Shown here: positions 47,981 to 58,649 of the stretch, piece by piece | Numbering within the stretch: position 1 is the stretch's first letter | How the letters are laid out: each line of letters begins with the position of its first letter | Source: Haloarcula pellucida | GTDB taxonomy: Archaea > Halobacteriota > Halobacteria > Halobacteriales > Haloarculaceae | DNA: 64,000 nt | Direction of reading: 5' to 3' | Assembly: GCF_014647235.1 (NCBI RefSeq) | Contig: NZ_BMOU01000006.1 | Coordinates: 1 to 64,000, forward strand | Program-made: the position numbers and the translations under genes | The notes under the pieces: generated by a model | Seen by the model: the letters and a program-made list of their open reading frames with translations, nothing else | Database searches by the model: none | What the model was told of the DNA's origin: nothing

Positions 47981-49894
47981 TCAGTCGTCGGCGGCGACGG
48001 CCTCGGTGCCGATGCGCCGGTCGAGGAAGTCGTCGAGCAGTTCGAACAGCCGAATCTTCTGGTCGATGTCCGAGGAGGCGTGACCCTCCTCGCCGAGTTC
48101 CTCGTACTCGTAGTCGCCGCCGACGGCGCTGCCGTCTCCTCGCGGGCTCTCCGGCCCCTCTGTATAGCCGACATCGTCTAAGGCGTCGCGGAACAGGCGG
48201 GCCTGCGAGACGGGGACGCGGCGGTCGTTGACGCCGTGGAGCACGAACAGCGGCGCCGAGAGGTTCTCGACGTACTCGACGGGCGAGCGCTCCCGGTAGA
48301 GGTCCGGATTGTCCTCGGGTGTCCCGATGTTCTTCTCCATCAGTTCCGTGCGGTAGTGGGGCATCGTGTTCTCGTACTGGTCTTCGAGGTCGGTCAGGCC
48401 TATCCACGCCACGCCGGCGTCGTAGAGGTCGGGATACTGGACCAGCTGCCAGTACGCCGAGTAGCCGCCGTAGGACCCGCCGAAGACGGCCACGCGCTCG
48501 TCGTCGACCCACTCGCGCGTGTCGAGGACGTGTTCGGCGGCCGTCGCCACGTCGCCCTGTTCGGCCCCGCCCCAGTCGTCGTACAGTCGCTGGACGAACT
48601 CGCGGCCGCGGCCGGTCGACCCCCGGTAGTTCACCTGCAACACCGAGAACCCCCGCTGGACGAGGAACTGGGTGTAGAGACCGAAGGACTTCGTGTCCAT
48701 CGCCCGCGGGCCGCCGTGGGGGTTGACGACGAGCGGCGACGGTCGCTCGCCGGAGTCGTACAGGAGCGCGCCGACGTCGAGCGTCTCGTAGGGGTCGTGT
48801 TCGACGGCGGCCTGTCGGGTCTCGGGGACGCCGTCGGACGCGACGGTGAAGAACTCGGCCTCGGCGAAGTCCTCGGGCGAGAACGGACCGTACTCGGCCT
48901 CGTGGAGCGTCTCGTACTCGTCGGCCGCGAGGTCGTAGGCCAGCAGATCCGGTCGGTGTGTCGGCGTCGTGTGGATCAGCAGGACTCGGCCGTCGGCGAG
49001 CGTCGAGTCGCCGGCGAACGTGGCGACGCCCTCGGGGAGGTCGAGTTCACGACTCTCGCCCGAGTCGACGTCGTAGACGACGGGCATCCTCGCGGCCTCG
49101 CGGGTCCGGGTGGCGAGGAACCGTTCCCCGTCGGGCGTGAAGCCGTGTGGCTCCTCCTCGAACTCGCCGCCGAACCACGCAACCTCGTCGGTTTCGAGGT
49201 CGTAGACGCCGGCCCGCGTCAGGTCGGCGCTGTTGTCCGAGACCACCAGGCGGTCGCCGTCCGGGCCCCAGTCGACGGGGGCCGCCTCCGCGCCCGTCTC
49301 GCCGACGCCGAGGGTCCGGGGGTTCGAGCCGTCGGCGTCGGCCAGATACACGTCCATGTTCTCGAAGTCGTCGGCCTCGTTGGTCGTGTAGGCGACTCGG
49401 TCCCCGTCGGGCGAGAGCAGGCCGGTCCAGACCGCCCGCTCGTAGTCGGTCAGCTTCGCCGTCTCGCCGCTCGATAGGTCGTGAGCGTAGAGATTCATCT
49501 GCCCGTCGCGTGTCGACCCGACTAACAGCGTCTCGCCGTCCGCGCCGACGTCCTGTACGACGACCTGCCCGTCCATCTCGACGACCGGTTCGACGGTCCC
49601 GTCGCGGTCGATGGCGTACACGTCGTTCTGTTCGTCGCCGGCGTCGTCCAGGTGGAAGAACACGCGCTCGCCGTCGGCGCTCCACTCGACGTGCCAGCGG
49701 GCGTTCCGGGGCACCTCGCCGTCGCTCCACTGTTCGGACTCGCCGCTGTCTGGGTCGAGGACGTGCAGTTCGTTGCGGCCGGTGCCGTCGTAGTAGAGGG
49801 CGACGGACTCGCCGTCGGGGGACGCAGTCGGATGTGCCAGTGTGGGCAGACTGGCCAGTGCTTCGAGTGTCTCCGAACTGTCAGGGTCAGACAT
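47981..49894 (-). CDS. S9-family serine peptidase (prolyl-oligopeptidase type)
   Basis: A 637-residue protein: an N-terminal beta-propeller with repeated SPDGxxVAY blades (to about residue 385) followed by an alpha/beta hydrolase. The catalytic Ser lies in FGGSYGGYSAYW (near residue 475), the Asp in HGVNDRRVPVSQ and the His in GEEGHASSDID. The family comprises acylaminoacyl peptidases and prolyl oligopeptidases that cleave short peptides. No signal peptide, so cytoplasmic. Confidence 0.92.
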   Translation of the reverse strand: MSDPDSSETLEALASLPTLAHPTASPDGESVALYYDGTGRNELHVLDPDSGESEQWSDGEVPRNARWHVEWSADGERVFFHLDDAGDEQNDVYAIDRDGTVEPVVEMDGQVVVQDVGADGETLLVGSTRDGQMNLYAHDLSSGETAKLTDYERAVWTGLLSPDGDRVAYTTNEADDFENMDVYLADADGSNPRTLGVGETGAEAAPVDWGPDGDRLVVSDNSADLTRAGVYDLETDEVAWFGGEFEEEPHGFTPDGERFLATRTREAARMPVVYDVDSGESRELDLPEGVATFAGDSTLADGRVLLIHTTPTHRPDLLAYDLAADEYETLHEAEYGPFSPEDFAEAEFFTVASDGVPETRQAAVEHDPYETLDVGALLYDSGERPSPLVVNPHGGPRAMDTKSFGLYTQFLVQRGFSVLQVNYRGSTGRGREFVQRLYDDWGGAEQGDVATAAEHVLDTREWVDDERVAVFGGSYGGYSAYWQLVQYPDLYDAGVAWIGLTDLEDQYENTMPHYRTELMEKNIGTPEDNPDLYRERSPVEYVENLSAPLFVLHGVNDRRVPVSQARLFRDALDDVGYTEGPESPRGDGSAVGGDYEYEELGEEGHASSDIDQKIRLFELLDDFLDRRIGTEAVAADD

Positions 49895-49967
49895 TCAGCC
49901 CGACACAGGACCGGTCCGCATGTAGAAGTTCTGCCCGGATACGGCAGGACCGGTCCGGGCCCTGTCG

Positions 49968-52955
49968 TCAGTCGTCGTCGGCCTTCGCCGCGGCGTCGTC
50001 GCCCTCGACGGGGTCGCGGTCGGCGCGCGGCCCTTCCAGTTCGACGTCGGGGAGGAGGTCACGCAGGTACTGGCCGGTGAACGACGCTTCGGTCCGCGCG
50101 ACTGCCTCGGGGGTGCCCTCGGCGACGAGTTCGCCGCCGTTCTCCCCGCCTTCGGGGCCGAGGTCGACGATGTGGTCGGCGTTCTTCACGAGGTCCAGTT
50201 CGTGCTCGATGACGACCACGGTGTTGCCGTCGTCGGTCAGGCGGTGGAGGACGTCGATGAGCTTCCGTTCGTCCTCGGGGTGGAGCCCAGTCGTGGGTTC
50301 GTCCAGCAGGTACAGCGTCTCGCCGGAGTCTTTCTTGCCCAGTTCCTCGGCGAGTTTGACCCGTTGGGCCTCCCCGCCCGAGAGCGTGGTCGAGGGTTGT
50401 CCCAGCGTCATGTAGTCCAGTCCCACGTCCTTCAGGAGCTGGAGGCGACGGCGGATGCCGGGGTGGCTCTCGAAGAAGTCGTAGGCCTCCTCGACGCTCA
50501 TCTCCAGTACGTCGGCGATGGTCGCGTCCTTGTAGGTCACGTCCAGCGTCTCGTCGTTGTAGCGGGCGCCGCCGCACTCCTCGCAGGGCACCTCCACGTC
50601 CGAGAGGAAGTTCATGTCGATGGTGACGGTCCCCTGCCCGCCACAGGCCTCACACCGACCGCCCTTGACGTTGAACGAGAACCGCCCCTTCTCGTAGCCG
50701 CGCTGTTTGGCGAGGTTGGTCTCGGCGAACAGTTCGCGGATGTGGTCGAAGACGTTCGTGTAGGTCGCGGGGTTCGACCGCGGCGTGCGGCCGATGGGCG
50801 ACTGGTCGATGAGCCGCACCGTCTCGATGGCGTCGATGCCTTCGATGGCGTCGTGTTCGCCGGGGTTGACGTCGGTGTCGTTCATCCGGCGGACCAGCCC
50901 CTTATACAGCACGTCGTGCATCAGCGTCGACTTGCCGGACCCGGAGACGCCGGTGATGGCTGTGAACGTCCCCAGCGGGAACTGTACGTCGAGGTCCGCG
51001 AGGTTGTGCTGGCGCGCGCCCGTCACGGTGAGGTGGCCGTCGCCCTCGCGGCGTTCGTCGGGCACCGGAATCACCCGGTCGCCGGCCAGATAATCGCCGG
51101 TGACGGACGCCTCGGTGGTCATCAGTTCCTCCTGCGGGCCGTTGACGACGACCTCGCCGCCGCGCTTGCCCGGCCCCGGCCCCATGTCGATTATCTGGTC
51201 GGCCCGGCGCATCGTCTCGGTGTCGTGTTCGACGACGAGCAGGGTGTTGCCCAGATCGCGCAGCTCTTCCAGCGTGTTCAGCAGGCGGTCGTTGTCCCGC
51301 TGGTGGAGGCCGATAGAGGGTTCGTCCAAGACGTACAGCACACCCACCAGACCGGAGCCGATCTGCGTGGCGAGGCGGATGCGCTGACTCTCGCCGCCCG
51401 AAAGAGTGGACGCCTCGCGGTCCAGCGTCAGATATTCGAGGCCGACCTCCTGCATGAAGCCCAGACGGGCGCGGATCTCCTTGAGAATCTCCTCGGCGAT
51501 TTTCGTGTCCCGGGCCGAGAGGTTCGCCTCCAGTCCCTCGAAGTGCGCTAAGGCGTCCCCGATGGACATCCTGTTTACCTCGGTGATGGCGGTGCCGTCC
51601 ACGAGGACGGCCCGCGATTCGGCCTTCAGGCGGGTCCCCTCACAGGCGGGACACGTCGTCGTCGCCATGAACTCCTCGATGTGCTCGCGGGCGCGGTCGG
51701 AGTCCGTCTCGACGTGGCGGCGTTCGAGGTTGGGGATGACACCCTCGAAGCGTTCGGTCTTCTCCCGCGTGCCGTTCTTCGTGCGCCACTGGAAGTGGAC
51801 GACGTCGTCGGTCCCGTAGAGGAACTGCCGCCGAATCGCCTCGTCGAGCTCCTCGAACGGGGTGTCCAGCGAGACGCCGAAGTGGTCGGCGACGTTGTCG
51901 AGTTGCCGGGAGTAGTACGTGCGGTCGTAGCTCCACGGCTCGAAGACGTGCTTGAGCGGCTTCGAGGCGTCCCGAATCACGAGGTCTTCGCTGACCTCCT
52001 TCGTCTCGCCCAGCCCCTCACACTCGGGACAGGCGCCGTGGGGCGAGTTGAAGGAGAACGAGCGGGTCTCGACCTCCGAGATGTCGATGCCACAGTGCGT
52101 GCAGGCGAGATCTTCCGAGAGTTCGACGACGAGGCGGTCCTCGGTTGCTTCCTCGTCCGCTTCGGCGTCGGCAAGGTCACCGGTCGCGCGAGCGGTCGAC
52201 CCGCCCAGTGCGTCGGCCGCGCCCTCGGGCGGGTCCGGGAGGACGACCTTCAGCGTCCCGTCGGCTTCGGTCAGGGCCGTCTCGACGGAGTCGTTGATGC
52301 GCGAGCGAGCGTCCGCGGAGACCTTCACGCGGTCGACCACCACGTCGACGGTGTGGTCGTAGTTCTCGTCGAGTTCGGGCCGGTCGAGGGTGAGGTCGTA
52401 CTCCTCGCCGTCGACTTCGACCCGCGAGTAGCCGTCACTCACGAGGTCGTCGAACAGGTCCTCGAAGGCCCCCTTCTGGTCGCGGACGACCGGGGCACAC
52501 AGTTTCGCACGGGTCCCCTCGGGGAGTTCGAGGATGCGCGAGACCATGTTCTGGGCGGACTGCTCGCCCACCTCGCGGCCACACTCCGGGCAGTGTGGCA
52601 CGCCGACGCGGGCGTACAGCAGCCGGAGATAGTCGTGGAGTTCCGTGACCGTCCCCACCGTCGACCGGGGGTTGTTGGCGGCGTTCTTCTGGTCGATGGA
52701 GATGGCCGGTGAGAGGCCTTCGACGTTCTCGACCTGTGGCTTGTCCATCTGCCCGAGGAAGTTGCGGGCGTAGGCCGACAGCGACTCGATGTAGCGCCGC
52801 TGGCCCTCGGCGTACACCGTCTCGAAGGCGAGCGACGACTTCCCCGACCCCGATAGCCCCGTGACGACGGTGAGTTCCTCGCGGGGAATCTCCACGTCGA
52901 CGTCCTTGAGGTTGTGTTCCTCTGCACCCCTGACCTCGATGACGTCCTTGCTCAT
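49968..52955 (-). CDS. uvrA: Excinuclease ABC subunit A (UvrA)
   Basis: A 995-residue UvrA with two ABC ATPase halves. The first Walker [21 protein letters not shown] lies near the start, the second [18 protein letters not shown] past mid-protein, with ABC signatures [14 protein letters not shown] and [14 protein letters not shown], and zinc-finger pairs CTHC, CPEC, CEAC and CEEC. An acidic insertion (about residues 240-270) is a halophilic feature. It recognises bulky DNA lesions and loads UvrB. Confidence 0.96.
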   Translation of the reverse strand: MSKDVIEVRGAEEHNLKDVDVEIPREELTVVTGLSGSGKSSLAFETVYAEGQRRYIESLSAYARNFLGQMDKPQVENVEGLSPAISIDQKNAANNPRSTVGTVTELHDYLRLLYARVGVPHCPECGREVGEQSAQNMVSRILELPEGTRAKLCAPVVRDQKGAFEDLFDDLVSDGYSRVEVDGEEYDLTLDRPELDENYDHTVDVVVDRVKVSADARSRINDSVETALTEADGTLKVVLPDPPEGAADALGGSTARATGDLADAEADEEATEDRLVVELSEDLACTHCGIDISEVETRSFSFNSPHGACPECEGLGETKEVSEDLVIRDASKPLKHVFEPWSYDRTYYSRQLDNVADHFGVSLDTPFEELDEAIRRQFLYGTDDVVHFQWRTKNGTREKTERFEGVIPNLERRHVETDSDRAREHIEEFMATTTCPACEGTRLKAESRAVLVDGTAITEVNRMSIGDALAHFEGLEANLSARDTKIAEEILKEIRARLGFMQEVGLEYLTLDREASTLSGGESQRIRLATQIGSGLVGVLYVLDEPSIGLHQRDNDRLLNTLEELRDLGNTLLVVEHDTETMRRADQIIDMGPGPGKRGGEVVVNGPQEELMTTEASVTGDYLAGDRVIPVPDERREGDGHLTVTGARQHNLADLDVQFPLGTFTAITGVSGSGKSTLMHDVLYKGLVRRMNDTDVNPGEHDAIEGIDAIETVRLIDQSPIGRTPRSNPATYTNVFDHIRELFAETNLAKQRGYEKGRFSFNVKGGRCEACGGQGTVTIDMNFLSDVEVPCEECGGARYNDETLDVTYKDATIADVLEMSVEEAYDFFESHPGIRRRLQLLKDVGLDYMTLGQPSTTLSGGEAQRVKLAEELGKKDSGETLYLLDEPTTGLHPEDERKLIDVLHRLTDDGNTVVVIEHELDLVKNADHIVDLGPEGGENGGELVAEGTPEAVARTEASFTGQYLRDLLPDVELEGPRADRDPVEGDDAAAKADDD

Positions 52956-53072
52956 CTATGGGTTCCCCAGGGACGGGACTCGTGAAACCCTGTCGGTTGC
53001 TCGCGAACCCCCTGTCCGTCTGAGAGGAACCACCACGAAAAGTTTCAAGTTGTGGCTGTATAATTCAAGCAC

Positions 53073-53654
53073 ATGAGTACGACCGGCAAGTACGACATAC
53101 AGGGAATCGCACTCACAGACGACACGTACACCGTCGAGCAGAGCCTCGTCCGGAACAAGTACAAGGCGATGGACGCCGCCGGCAACGTCGTCCTGCGGGG
53201 CAAGCAGCAGATGTTCAAACTCAAAGAGAAGTTCCCGTTCGTGGACGCCGACGACAACGAGGTGTTCGAGGTCAACGCCGGCGGCATCATCGACGTGGCC
53301 GGCAACTACGTCCTGACCGACTCCCAGACGGGCGAGGACGTCGTCGTCCTCGACAACGACTACTCCATCCTGCAGGACACGTGGAAGGTTCGCGACGCCC
53401 AGACCGAGGAGAAACTCGCCGAGATAAACTCCCGTGGCGCGATGGTGACGCTGGCCCGGAACGTCCTTCCCTTCGGTCACTGGATCCCCCACAAGTACGA
53501 GATCACCGACCAGAACGGCGACCACGTCGGCAACATCGACGGGCAGTTCTCGCTGAAGGACCGCTACGAGATAACCATCGACGACGCCAGTTCCGTCCCG
53601 AAAGAACCCATCATCGCCGCGGCGATGGTCATCGACGCGATTCAGGGCAACTGA
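53073..53654 (+). CDS. LURP-one-related protein
   Basis: A 193-residue tubby-like beta-barrel protein of the LURP-one family: [56 protein letters not shown] and [15 protein letters not shown]. Members are thought to bind membranes or phospholipid. Function in haloarchaea unknown. It lies divergent from uvrA with 117 bases between starts. Confidence 0.88.
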   Translation: MSTTGKYDIQGIALTDDTYTVEQSLVRNKYKAMDAAGNVVLRGKQQMFKLKEKFPFVDADDNEVFEVNAGGIIDVAGNYVLTDSQTGEDVVVLDNDYSILQDTWKVRDAQTEEKLAEINSRGAMVTLARNVLPFGHWIPHKYEITDQNGDHVGNIDGQFSLKDRYEITIDDASSVPKEPIIAAAMVIDAIQGN

Positions 53655-53750
53655 GTCGGTTCGAATCCCGTTTCTGGGCCTCTCGTATGTGTGTGACGAG
53701 GTGTTGTTTTCATCTTCTGGTAGCGGGAATACGATGCTCAGTAGGTGTGC

Positions 53751-53945
53751 TTACGTATCGTTTCGGATGGCCGCTACTATCCTGCCACCGACGAGACCGT
53801 AGACAAGTCCGAAGAGACCGAGGTAGAATCCTATATACAAGGCCCACAACTCACCCATCATATCCGTGCTCAATATCGTGAATCCTCCATAAAGTACGAG
53901 AACGATTGCGAATAGCTCAAGCAGGAGGGCTTTTTGCACCGACAT
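53751..53945 (-). CDS. Small membrane protein in an AT-richer stretch (64 aa)
   Basis: A 64-residue protein with two predicted helices, LLLELFAIVLVLYGGFTIL and LWALYIGFYLGLFGLVYGLV, and a basic end. The surrounding 53655-54010 is noticeably richer in A and T than the rest of the window. It shares no neighbours with an obvious role. Confidence 0.6.
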   Translation of the reverse strand: MSVQKALLLELFAIVLVLYGGFTILSTDMMGELWALYIGFYLGLFGLVYGLVGGRIVAAIRNDT

Positions 53946-54042
53946 TCGATTCGGTTTGTCCGTTCGACACCAATAAACTCACGAAATTTGGTTTAACTGT
54001 ACTGACCAGTGTGGTTTGAACAACTACCGTCGGGCGCTCAGC

Positions 54043-54780
54043 CTACAACCGCTCTGGCACCAGTCCGCCGTCGACTTCGACGTTCTCCCCGGAGATGTAG
54101 TCCGAGTCCTCGTCGAGGAAGAACAGCAACGCTTGCTGCATGTCCTCGAAGGAGGCCGGTCGCCCGCGCGGCAGGTCCTCGGGGAACTCCTCGGAGTTCT
54201 CGACGGTGTAGGGGGAGACGGCGTTGACCGTGATGCCGTCGTCTTGGGTCTCGGCGGCGAGCATCCGCGTGAACATGATGACGCCGGCCTTCGCGACGTA
54301 GTACGGGAAGTTCACCGGGTCGACGTACGTTCGCTCGGCGGTGGCGTAGCCGACGTTGACGATGCGGCCCCACGACCCCTCGCGCATCGCCGGGAGGGCA
54401 CGCTTCGAACAGAGACAGGTGGCGTCGAAGTTCGTCGTCATTACCGTCCGCCACGTCTCGTAGTCGATGTCCTCCCAGTACGAGGGGGCGAACGCCCCGA
54501 CGTTGTTGACCAGCACGTCGACGTGCCCGAGGTCGGCCGCCACGCGCTCGAAGATGGCGTCGACGGCGTCGGGGTCGGTCACGTCGCCCTGTACCGTCGT
54601 CGCCGTCGCGCCCCGTTCGCGGGCCGCCTCGGCCACCTCGGCGGCGGCGTCGGCGCTCGTGTTGTAGTGGACGGCCACGTCAGCGCCGTGGTCGGCGATA
54701 GCGAGCAGGAGTTCGCGGCCGACGCCCTTCGCGCTCCCGGTCACGAGTGCGGTGCGGCCGTCGAGGTCCGGTGTGAGCAT
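54043..54780 (-). CDS. Short-chain dehydrogenase/reductase
   Basis: A 245-residue classical SDR: TGSAKGVGRELL cofactor loop, NNVGAFAPSYWED, the serine-loop region NVGYATAERTYVDPVNFPYY and YYVAKAG carrying the YxxxK Tyr-Lys pair. Note that the usual catalytic serine position reads GYATAE. It could act on 3-oxoacyl or sugar-alcohol substrates. The natural start is ATG 54780. Confidence 0.87.
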   Translation of the reverse strand: MLTPDLDGRTALVTGSAKGVGRELLLAIADHGADVAVHYNTSADAAAEVAEAARERGATATTVQGDVTDPDAVDAIFERVAADLGHVDVLVNNVGAFAPSYWEDIDYETWRTVMTTNFDATCLCSKRALPAMREGSWGRIVNVGYATAERTYVDPVNFPYYVAKAGVIMFTRMLAAETQDDGITVNAVSPYTVENSEEFPEDLPRGRPASFEDMQQALLFFLDEDSDYISGENVEVDGGLVPERL

Positions 54781-54852
54781 ACCATCGCTACGGTGCGCCC
54801 GGATGAAAACCCCCACCGGAAGGCTTCTTGCCGTTCCACCCCGAGGCCGGGT

Positions 54853-56238
54853 ATGTATCGGCGGACGTTCCTCCGGCGCGTCGGCGCCGCCAGCGTCGGG
54901 GCCGCCGCGGTCACTGGCGCTGCCAGCGGCCATCCCACGCCGACGGCCGACGGCACCGCCCGAACGCCCGCGGGGACGCCGACCGGCCGCGACACACTCG
55001 GGACGCTCGACCTGCCGGGTGCCCACGAACTGGTCACCAGTCCGGACGGCCACACCGCCTACGTCGCCACCGGGACGGGGGTCGCCGTCGTCGATGTCAC
55101 CACTCCCACGAACCCGCGCCGTATCACTCACCGGACGGACCTACTGGCCGACAGCGCCGAGGGACCGATGGAGGAAGTGCAGGACCTCGCGCTCCGCGGG
55201 GATCGACTCCTCGTCGCCGGCCCGGCCCACCCCGCAGAGGGCGCTCACGGCCTCGTCGTCTTCGACGTGACCGACCGCCAGTCGCTCGACCGGGTCGTCG
55301 GCTACGAGGTCGACACCGTCGTCCACAACTGCGACTTCGACGGCCGGTACGCTTACCTCACGGCCAACAGTCGCGCGGGGAACCCCCTGCTGGTCGTCGA
55401 CACCGAGACGGAACGGGAGGCCGGGACGTGGTCGCTGTTCGACGCCGACGAGGCGTGGCGGGACGTGCCCGGAAGCCTCCGCCCCCTGCACGACGTGTGG
55501 GTCCACGGTGACCGGGCCTATCTCGCGTACTGGGACGCCGGGACGTGGATTCTGGACGTCTCGGACCCGACCGCCCCAGCGCTCGTCTCACGGGTCCGCG
55601 GGCGCGACCCGGCGGCACTGGCCGACGTCGAATCACCGTCCGTCGAGCGGAGCGAGCCGCCGGGCAACGACCACTTCGTCACGGTGAACGAGGACGCGAC
55701 GCTGCTGGGCGTCGGGAGCGAGTCGTGGGACCTCGACGACGACGGCTCTGGCGGCCCGAGCGGCATCGAACTGTTCGACGTTACCGACGAGACGGCCCCC
55801 GAGTCCGTCGCCACTATCGGCCCGCCGCCGACGAGCGACCCGACGCCCGGCGGCGTGTTGACGACGGCGCACAACTTCGAACTCACCGACGGCCGCTGCT
55901 ACGCGGCGTGGTACAACGGCGGCGTCACCGTCCACGACGTGCGCGACCCCGCCTCTCCGCGCGAGGTGTTCGCGTGGCGGGACTCCGAGACCACGTCGTT
56001 TTGGACGGCCCAGCGCGGTGCCGGGTGCTTCCTCGCGGCCAACACGAACGCCAACGCCGGGTCGGCGGTCACCCCCAGCGTCTACGCCTTCCCGGACCCG
56101 CGTCTCGGGGCACCCACCGACGAGACTGATTCGGCCACGGGCGGCGGGGTTCCCATCGTCGGGGCCGCCGGCGACGGGTTCGGCGTGGCCGCGGCGCTCG
56201 CGGCCGTCGGTCTCGCGGCGTGGCGACTTCGGCGCTGA
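54853..56238 (+). CDS. Tat-exported LVIVD-repeat beta-propeller protein
   Basis: A 461-residue exported protein. The Tat signal is MYRRTFLRRVGAASVGAAAV (twin arginines RRTFLRR). LVIVD-type propeller blades follow (VVDVTTPTNPRRI, VFDVTDRQSLDRV, ILDVSDPTAPALV, VHDVRDPASPREV). The C-terminus has a PGF-CTERM-like ending GDGFGVAAALAAVGLAA plus basic residues, but with D where P is usual. Tat export fits folded proteins in haloarchaea. The ligand is unknown. Confidence 0.88.
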   Translation: MYRRTFLRRVGAASVGAAAVTGAASGHPTPTADGTARTPAGTPTGRDTLGTLDLPGAHELVTSPDGHTAYVATGTGVAVVDVTTPTNPRRITHRTDLLADSAEGPMEEVQDLALRGDRLLVAGPAHPAEGAHGLVVFDVTDRQSLDRVVGYEVDTVVHNCDFDGRYAYLTANSRAGNPLLVVDTETEREAGTWSLFDADEAWRDVPGSLRPLHDVWVHGDRAYLAYWDAGTWILDVSDPTAPALVSRVRGRDPAALADVESPSVERSEPPGNDHFVTVNEDATLLGVGSESWDLDDDGSGGPSGIELFDVTDETAPESVATIGPPPTSDPTPGGVLTTAHNFELTDGRCYAAWYNGGVTVHDVRDPASPREVFAWRDSETTSFWTAQRGAGCFLAANTNANAGSAVTPSVYAFPDPRLGAPTDETDSATGGGVPIVGAAGDGFGVAAALAAVGLAAWRLRR

Positions 56239-56263
56239 GGCGTCTGGCCCGGCAAAGCGTCGC

Positions 56264-57664
56264 TCAGGCGAGCGCGCTCGCAACCGCGGCGGCGACGCTG
56301 CGGGCGCGTTCGGCCAGTTCCTCGGGGACGGTCCCGGCCTCGACGGCCGCGTCGAGTTCGTCGTCGTCGACGCGTTCGACGGTGCCGTCGGCGTGCTTGA
56401 CGACGTCGACGTGCAGGTCCACGTACCGGGCGGTGTCCGGGAATATCTCGACTGGCGTACAGACGTTGACGTAGGTCCCCTTCGTCTCGCCGTCGCCGTC
56501 CCGGTAGGTCGTCGGGTACCACCACCGGCCCTCCTTCAGTTTCGTCTCCGCGACGTCGCCGGCCTCTTTCGGGGTGCCGAGGGCGTCGTACTCGCCGCCG
56601 GCACGCATCTCTCGCTCGACGGTGACCGTCCCGTCGGCGTCGACCGACTGCACGTCGGCCCGGCCCAGTGTGATGAGTCGGCCGTCCGGTTTGCCGTGGC
56701 CGAGCGTGAGCGACCCGCCGGCCTGCGGGCCGAACTGCCGTGCGGTCACGGCGAAGGGGAAGTCCGTCCCGCCGCCGCTTCCGGGGTCCGAACACAGCGC
56801 CTCCACGTAGTCGACGGCGGCGCTGGCGGCGCTGGACCCGGCTTTCACGCGATGGTGGCCCTGCATCGTCGTCGTCACTTCGCGTCGCTGCTCGTCCAGC
56901 GCGAAGCGGCTTTCCCGGCCGAACCACACCCACGTCGTCGCGCCGCCGTCGTGGTAGCGGTGGGGCGCGACCTCGGCGGCCGGGTCGGTGCCGTCGAGGG
57001 CAGTATCGACGGCTTCGGCCCGGTCGTTGGCCGCCGAGAGCGCGTCGGCTAGCGCGTCGAACGACGCGTCGTCGCTCTCGCGCTCCCACGAGACGCCCCA
57101 TCCCTCACGGGGGTCGGCCGCGACGACGTCCAGCATGGCCGGGCCGCCCGCCGTCGTCGAGTTCGACCCGCCGCGTTCCAGCGTGAGGACGTCGCCGCGG
57201 ATAGCGATCGTCCCGTCGAGGACCGGTCGCCCGTCGGTCCACGGGGCGCTCCCCTCGACGACCTGCACGCGCAGGCGGTCGCCGGTCTCGACCCGGCCCT
57301 CGGCGTTCGAGTACGGGAGGAAGCCCTCGCCGTCGCCGCAGTCCACGACCGCGCCGCTTCCGAGCGTCTCCGTCACTTCGCCGGCGTACACCGCGCCCTC
57401 GGGGAGCGGGTCGGCCCACCAGAGCGCGTCCCGACCGAGGTCGGCGAGCAGGTCGACGACCCGGTCGACCGTCTCGGCGTCCCCGCTGACGCCGACGCCC
57501 TGCCGGTCGTCGGTCGTCTCGACGGTCGCCGCCGCTCGCTCGGCCGCGAACTCGGCGTCGAAGCGGTCCTCGATGGGGCCCGACGCCTGTACGACGTCGA
57601 GGCCCGCATCGTCGAGCAGGTGGGTCAGCGCCGTCGTGTAGATGCCCCTGATGCGGACGCTCAT
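56264..57664 (-). CDS. FAU-1-type RNA-binding/ribonuclease protein
   Basis: A 466-residue archaeal FAU-1 family protein. The N-terminus MSVRIRGIYTTALTHLLDD leads into an S1-like RNA-binding region (GAVYAGEVTETLGSGAVVDCG), and the C-terminal half has a DUF402 domain (WWYPTTYRDGDGETKGTYVN, DLHVDVVKHADGTVERVDDD). FAU-1 is proposed to process 5S or other RNAs, related to RNase E/G. It overlaps the DUF7532-like gene by four bases (ATGA), so the two are likely coupled. Confidence 0.9.
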   Translation of the reverse strand: MSVRIRGIYTTALTHLLDDAGLDVVQASGPIEDRFDAEFAAERAAATVETTDDRQGVGVSGDAETVDRVVDLLADLGRDALWWADPLPEGAVYAGEVTETLGSGAVVDCGDGEGFLPYSNAEGRVETGDRLRVQVVEGSAPWTDGRPVLDGTIAIRGDVLTLERGGSNSTTAGGPAMLDVVAADPREGWGVSWERESDDASFDALADALSAANDRAEAVDTALDGTDPAAEVAPHRYHDGGATTWVWFGRESRFALDEQRREVTTTMQGHHRVKAGSSAASAAVDYVEALCSDPGSGGGTDFPFAVTARQFGPQAGGSLTLGHGKPDGRLITLGRADVQSVDADGTVTVEREMRAGGEYDALGTPKEAGDVAETKLKEGRWWYPTTYRDGDGETKGTYVNVCTPVEIFPDTARYVDLHVDVVKHADGTVERVDDDELDAAVEAGTVPEELAERARSVAAAVASALA

Positions 57665-58035
57665 AGCGCGTCTCGCTCGGTCGCGAAGCGGACCCGACCG
57701 TCCACGGTCGGGCCCAGCGTCAGTTCGACCACGTCCTCGTTCAGCACCCGCCCGCCCTCGACCGGGACGCCCCACGAGTCGAAGCGGACGTAACCGCGGA
57801 TGTCGTCGGCGTGCGTGTAGAGGTCGACGTACTCGACGGTGTGTGTCTGGACGTCCGCGGAGCTATGGGCGATGTCCATGTCCGAGTGGACCGTCTCCAG
57901 ATCGGCGAAGAACGCTTCGAGGTCCTCGGCGGCCGCGTCGGTGGCGGCGACGACGGCCTCGGAGGCGGCTTCGATGGTCGCCTGTTCGACGCCGGCCTGC
58001 CGGAGCGCGCGCTGTTCGCGCTGTGTGAAGTGCAT
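57661..58035 (-). CDS. DUF7532-like protein (124 aa)
   Basis: A 124-residue protein starting MHFTQREQRALRQAGVEQAT. Helical N-terminal part, then beta-rich VEYVDLYTHADDIRGYVRFD and ending TVDGRVRFATERDAL. I recall this as DUF7532, not verified. Because its stop overlaps the FAU-1 start by four bases, an RNA-related role is suggested but not shown. Confidence 0.78.
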   Translation of the reverse strand: MHFTQREQRALRQAGVEQATIEAASEAVVAATDAAAEDLEAFFADLETVHSDMDIAHSSADVQTHTVEYVDLYTHADDIRGYVRFDSWGVPVEGGRVLNEDVVELTLGPTVDGRVRFATERDAL

Positions 58036-58074
58036 ACCCGCTCTTGTCGGCGGGGGATAGAAAACGTCGCGGAC

Positions 58075-58230
58075 TCAGGCCATCGCGTTCAGCACCAGGA
58101 TGAGGGCGCCAAACAGGATGCCGAAGGCCACGATGGTTCGCGGGTCGATACGGATGGTGTTCTGGTCCTCGGCGTCGAAGTACCGGACCAGTCCGGCACT
58201 CGACATCAGCCCGCCGCTGTCGCTGCTCAT
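58075..58230 (-). CDS. secG: Preprotein translocase subunit Sec61 beta (SecG)
   Basis: A 51-residue tail-anchored protein: [19 protein letters not shown], then [17 protein letters not shown] and one C-terminal membrane helix ([13 protein letters not shown]). This matches the archaeal Sec61 beta/SecG subunit of the SecYEG channel. The open frame extends 28 codons upstream, but MSSDSGG is the family start. Confidence 0.9.
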   Translation of the reverse strand: MSSDSGGLMSSAGLVRYFDAEDQNTIRIDPRTIVAFGILFGALILVLNAMA

Positions 58231-58334
58231 ACCACAGACTGTCCACTCCCCGGGAGTAAGCCTTTCGGGTTCGCCCCCGCCGCACCCACATGGACAATCC
58301 TTATCTGGCACCACAGGTTACATCGAAGAGAACC

Positions 58335-58601
58335 ATGACGGTCACGCTCAAGGACTTCTACGCCGATTGGTGCGGCCCCTGCAAGACTCAAGACCCTATC
58401 CTCGAAGATCTAGAGGAGGAGTGGACTGACGTCGAGTTCGAGAAGATCAACGTCGACGAAGAACAGGACGTCGCCAACGAGTATCAGGTACGCTCCCTGC
58501 CGACGCTCATCGTCGAGAACGACGACGGTATCGTCGAGCGCTTCGTCGGCGTCACGCAGGCCGAGGACCTCGAAGACGCGCTCTCGCAGGCCGGCGCGTA
58601 A
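58335..58601 (+). CDS. trxA: Thioredoxin
   Basis: An 88-residue compact thioredoxin with the active site W12-C13-G14-P15-C16, the cis-proline in VRSLPTLIV and C-terminal EDLEDALSQAGA. It reduces protein disulfides. Its size is short compared with the usual about 105 residues, which is common for haloarchaeal trx. The promoter region AATCCTTATCTGGC lies about 35 bases upstream. Confidence 0.93.
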   Translation: MTVTLKDFYADWCGPCKTQDPILEDLEEEWTDVEFEKINVDEEQDVANEYQVRSLPTLIVENDDGIVERFVGVTQAEDLEDALSQAGA

Positions 58602-58649
58602 GCACAGCGCCGCCACTTTTCACGGTCCAACCGACGCCCCAGCGATCGC

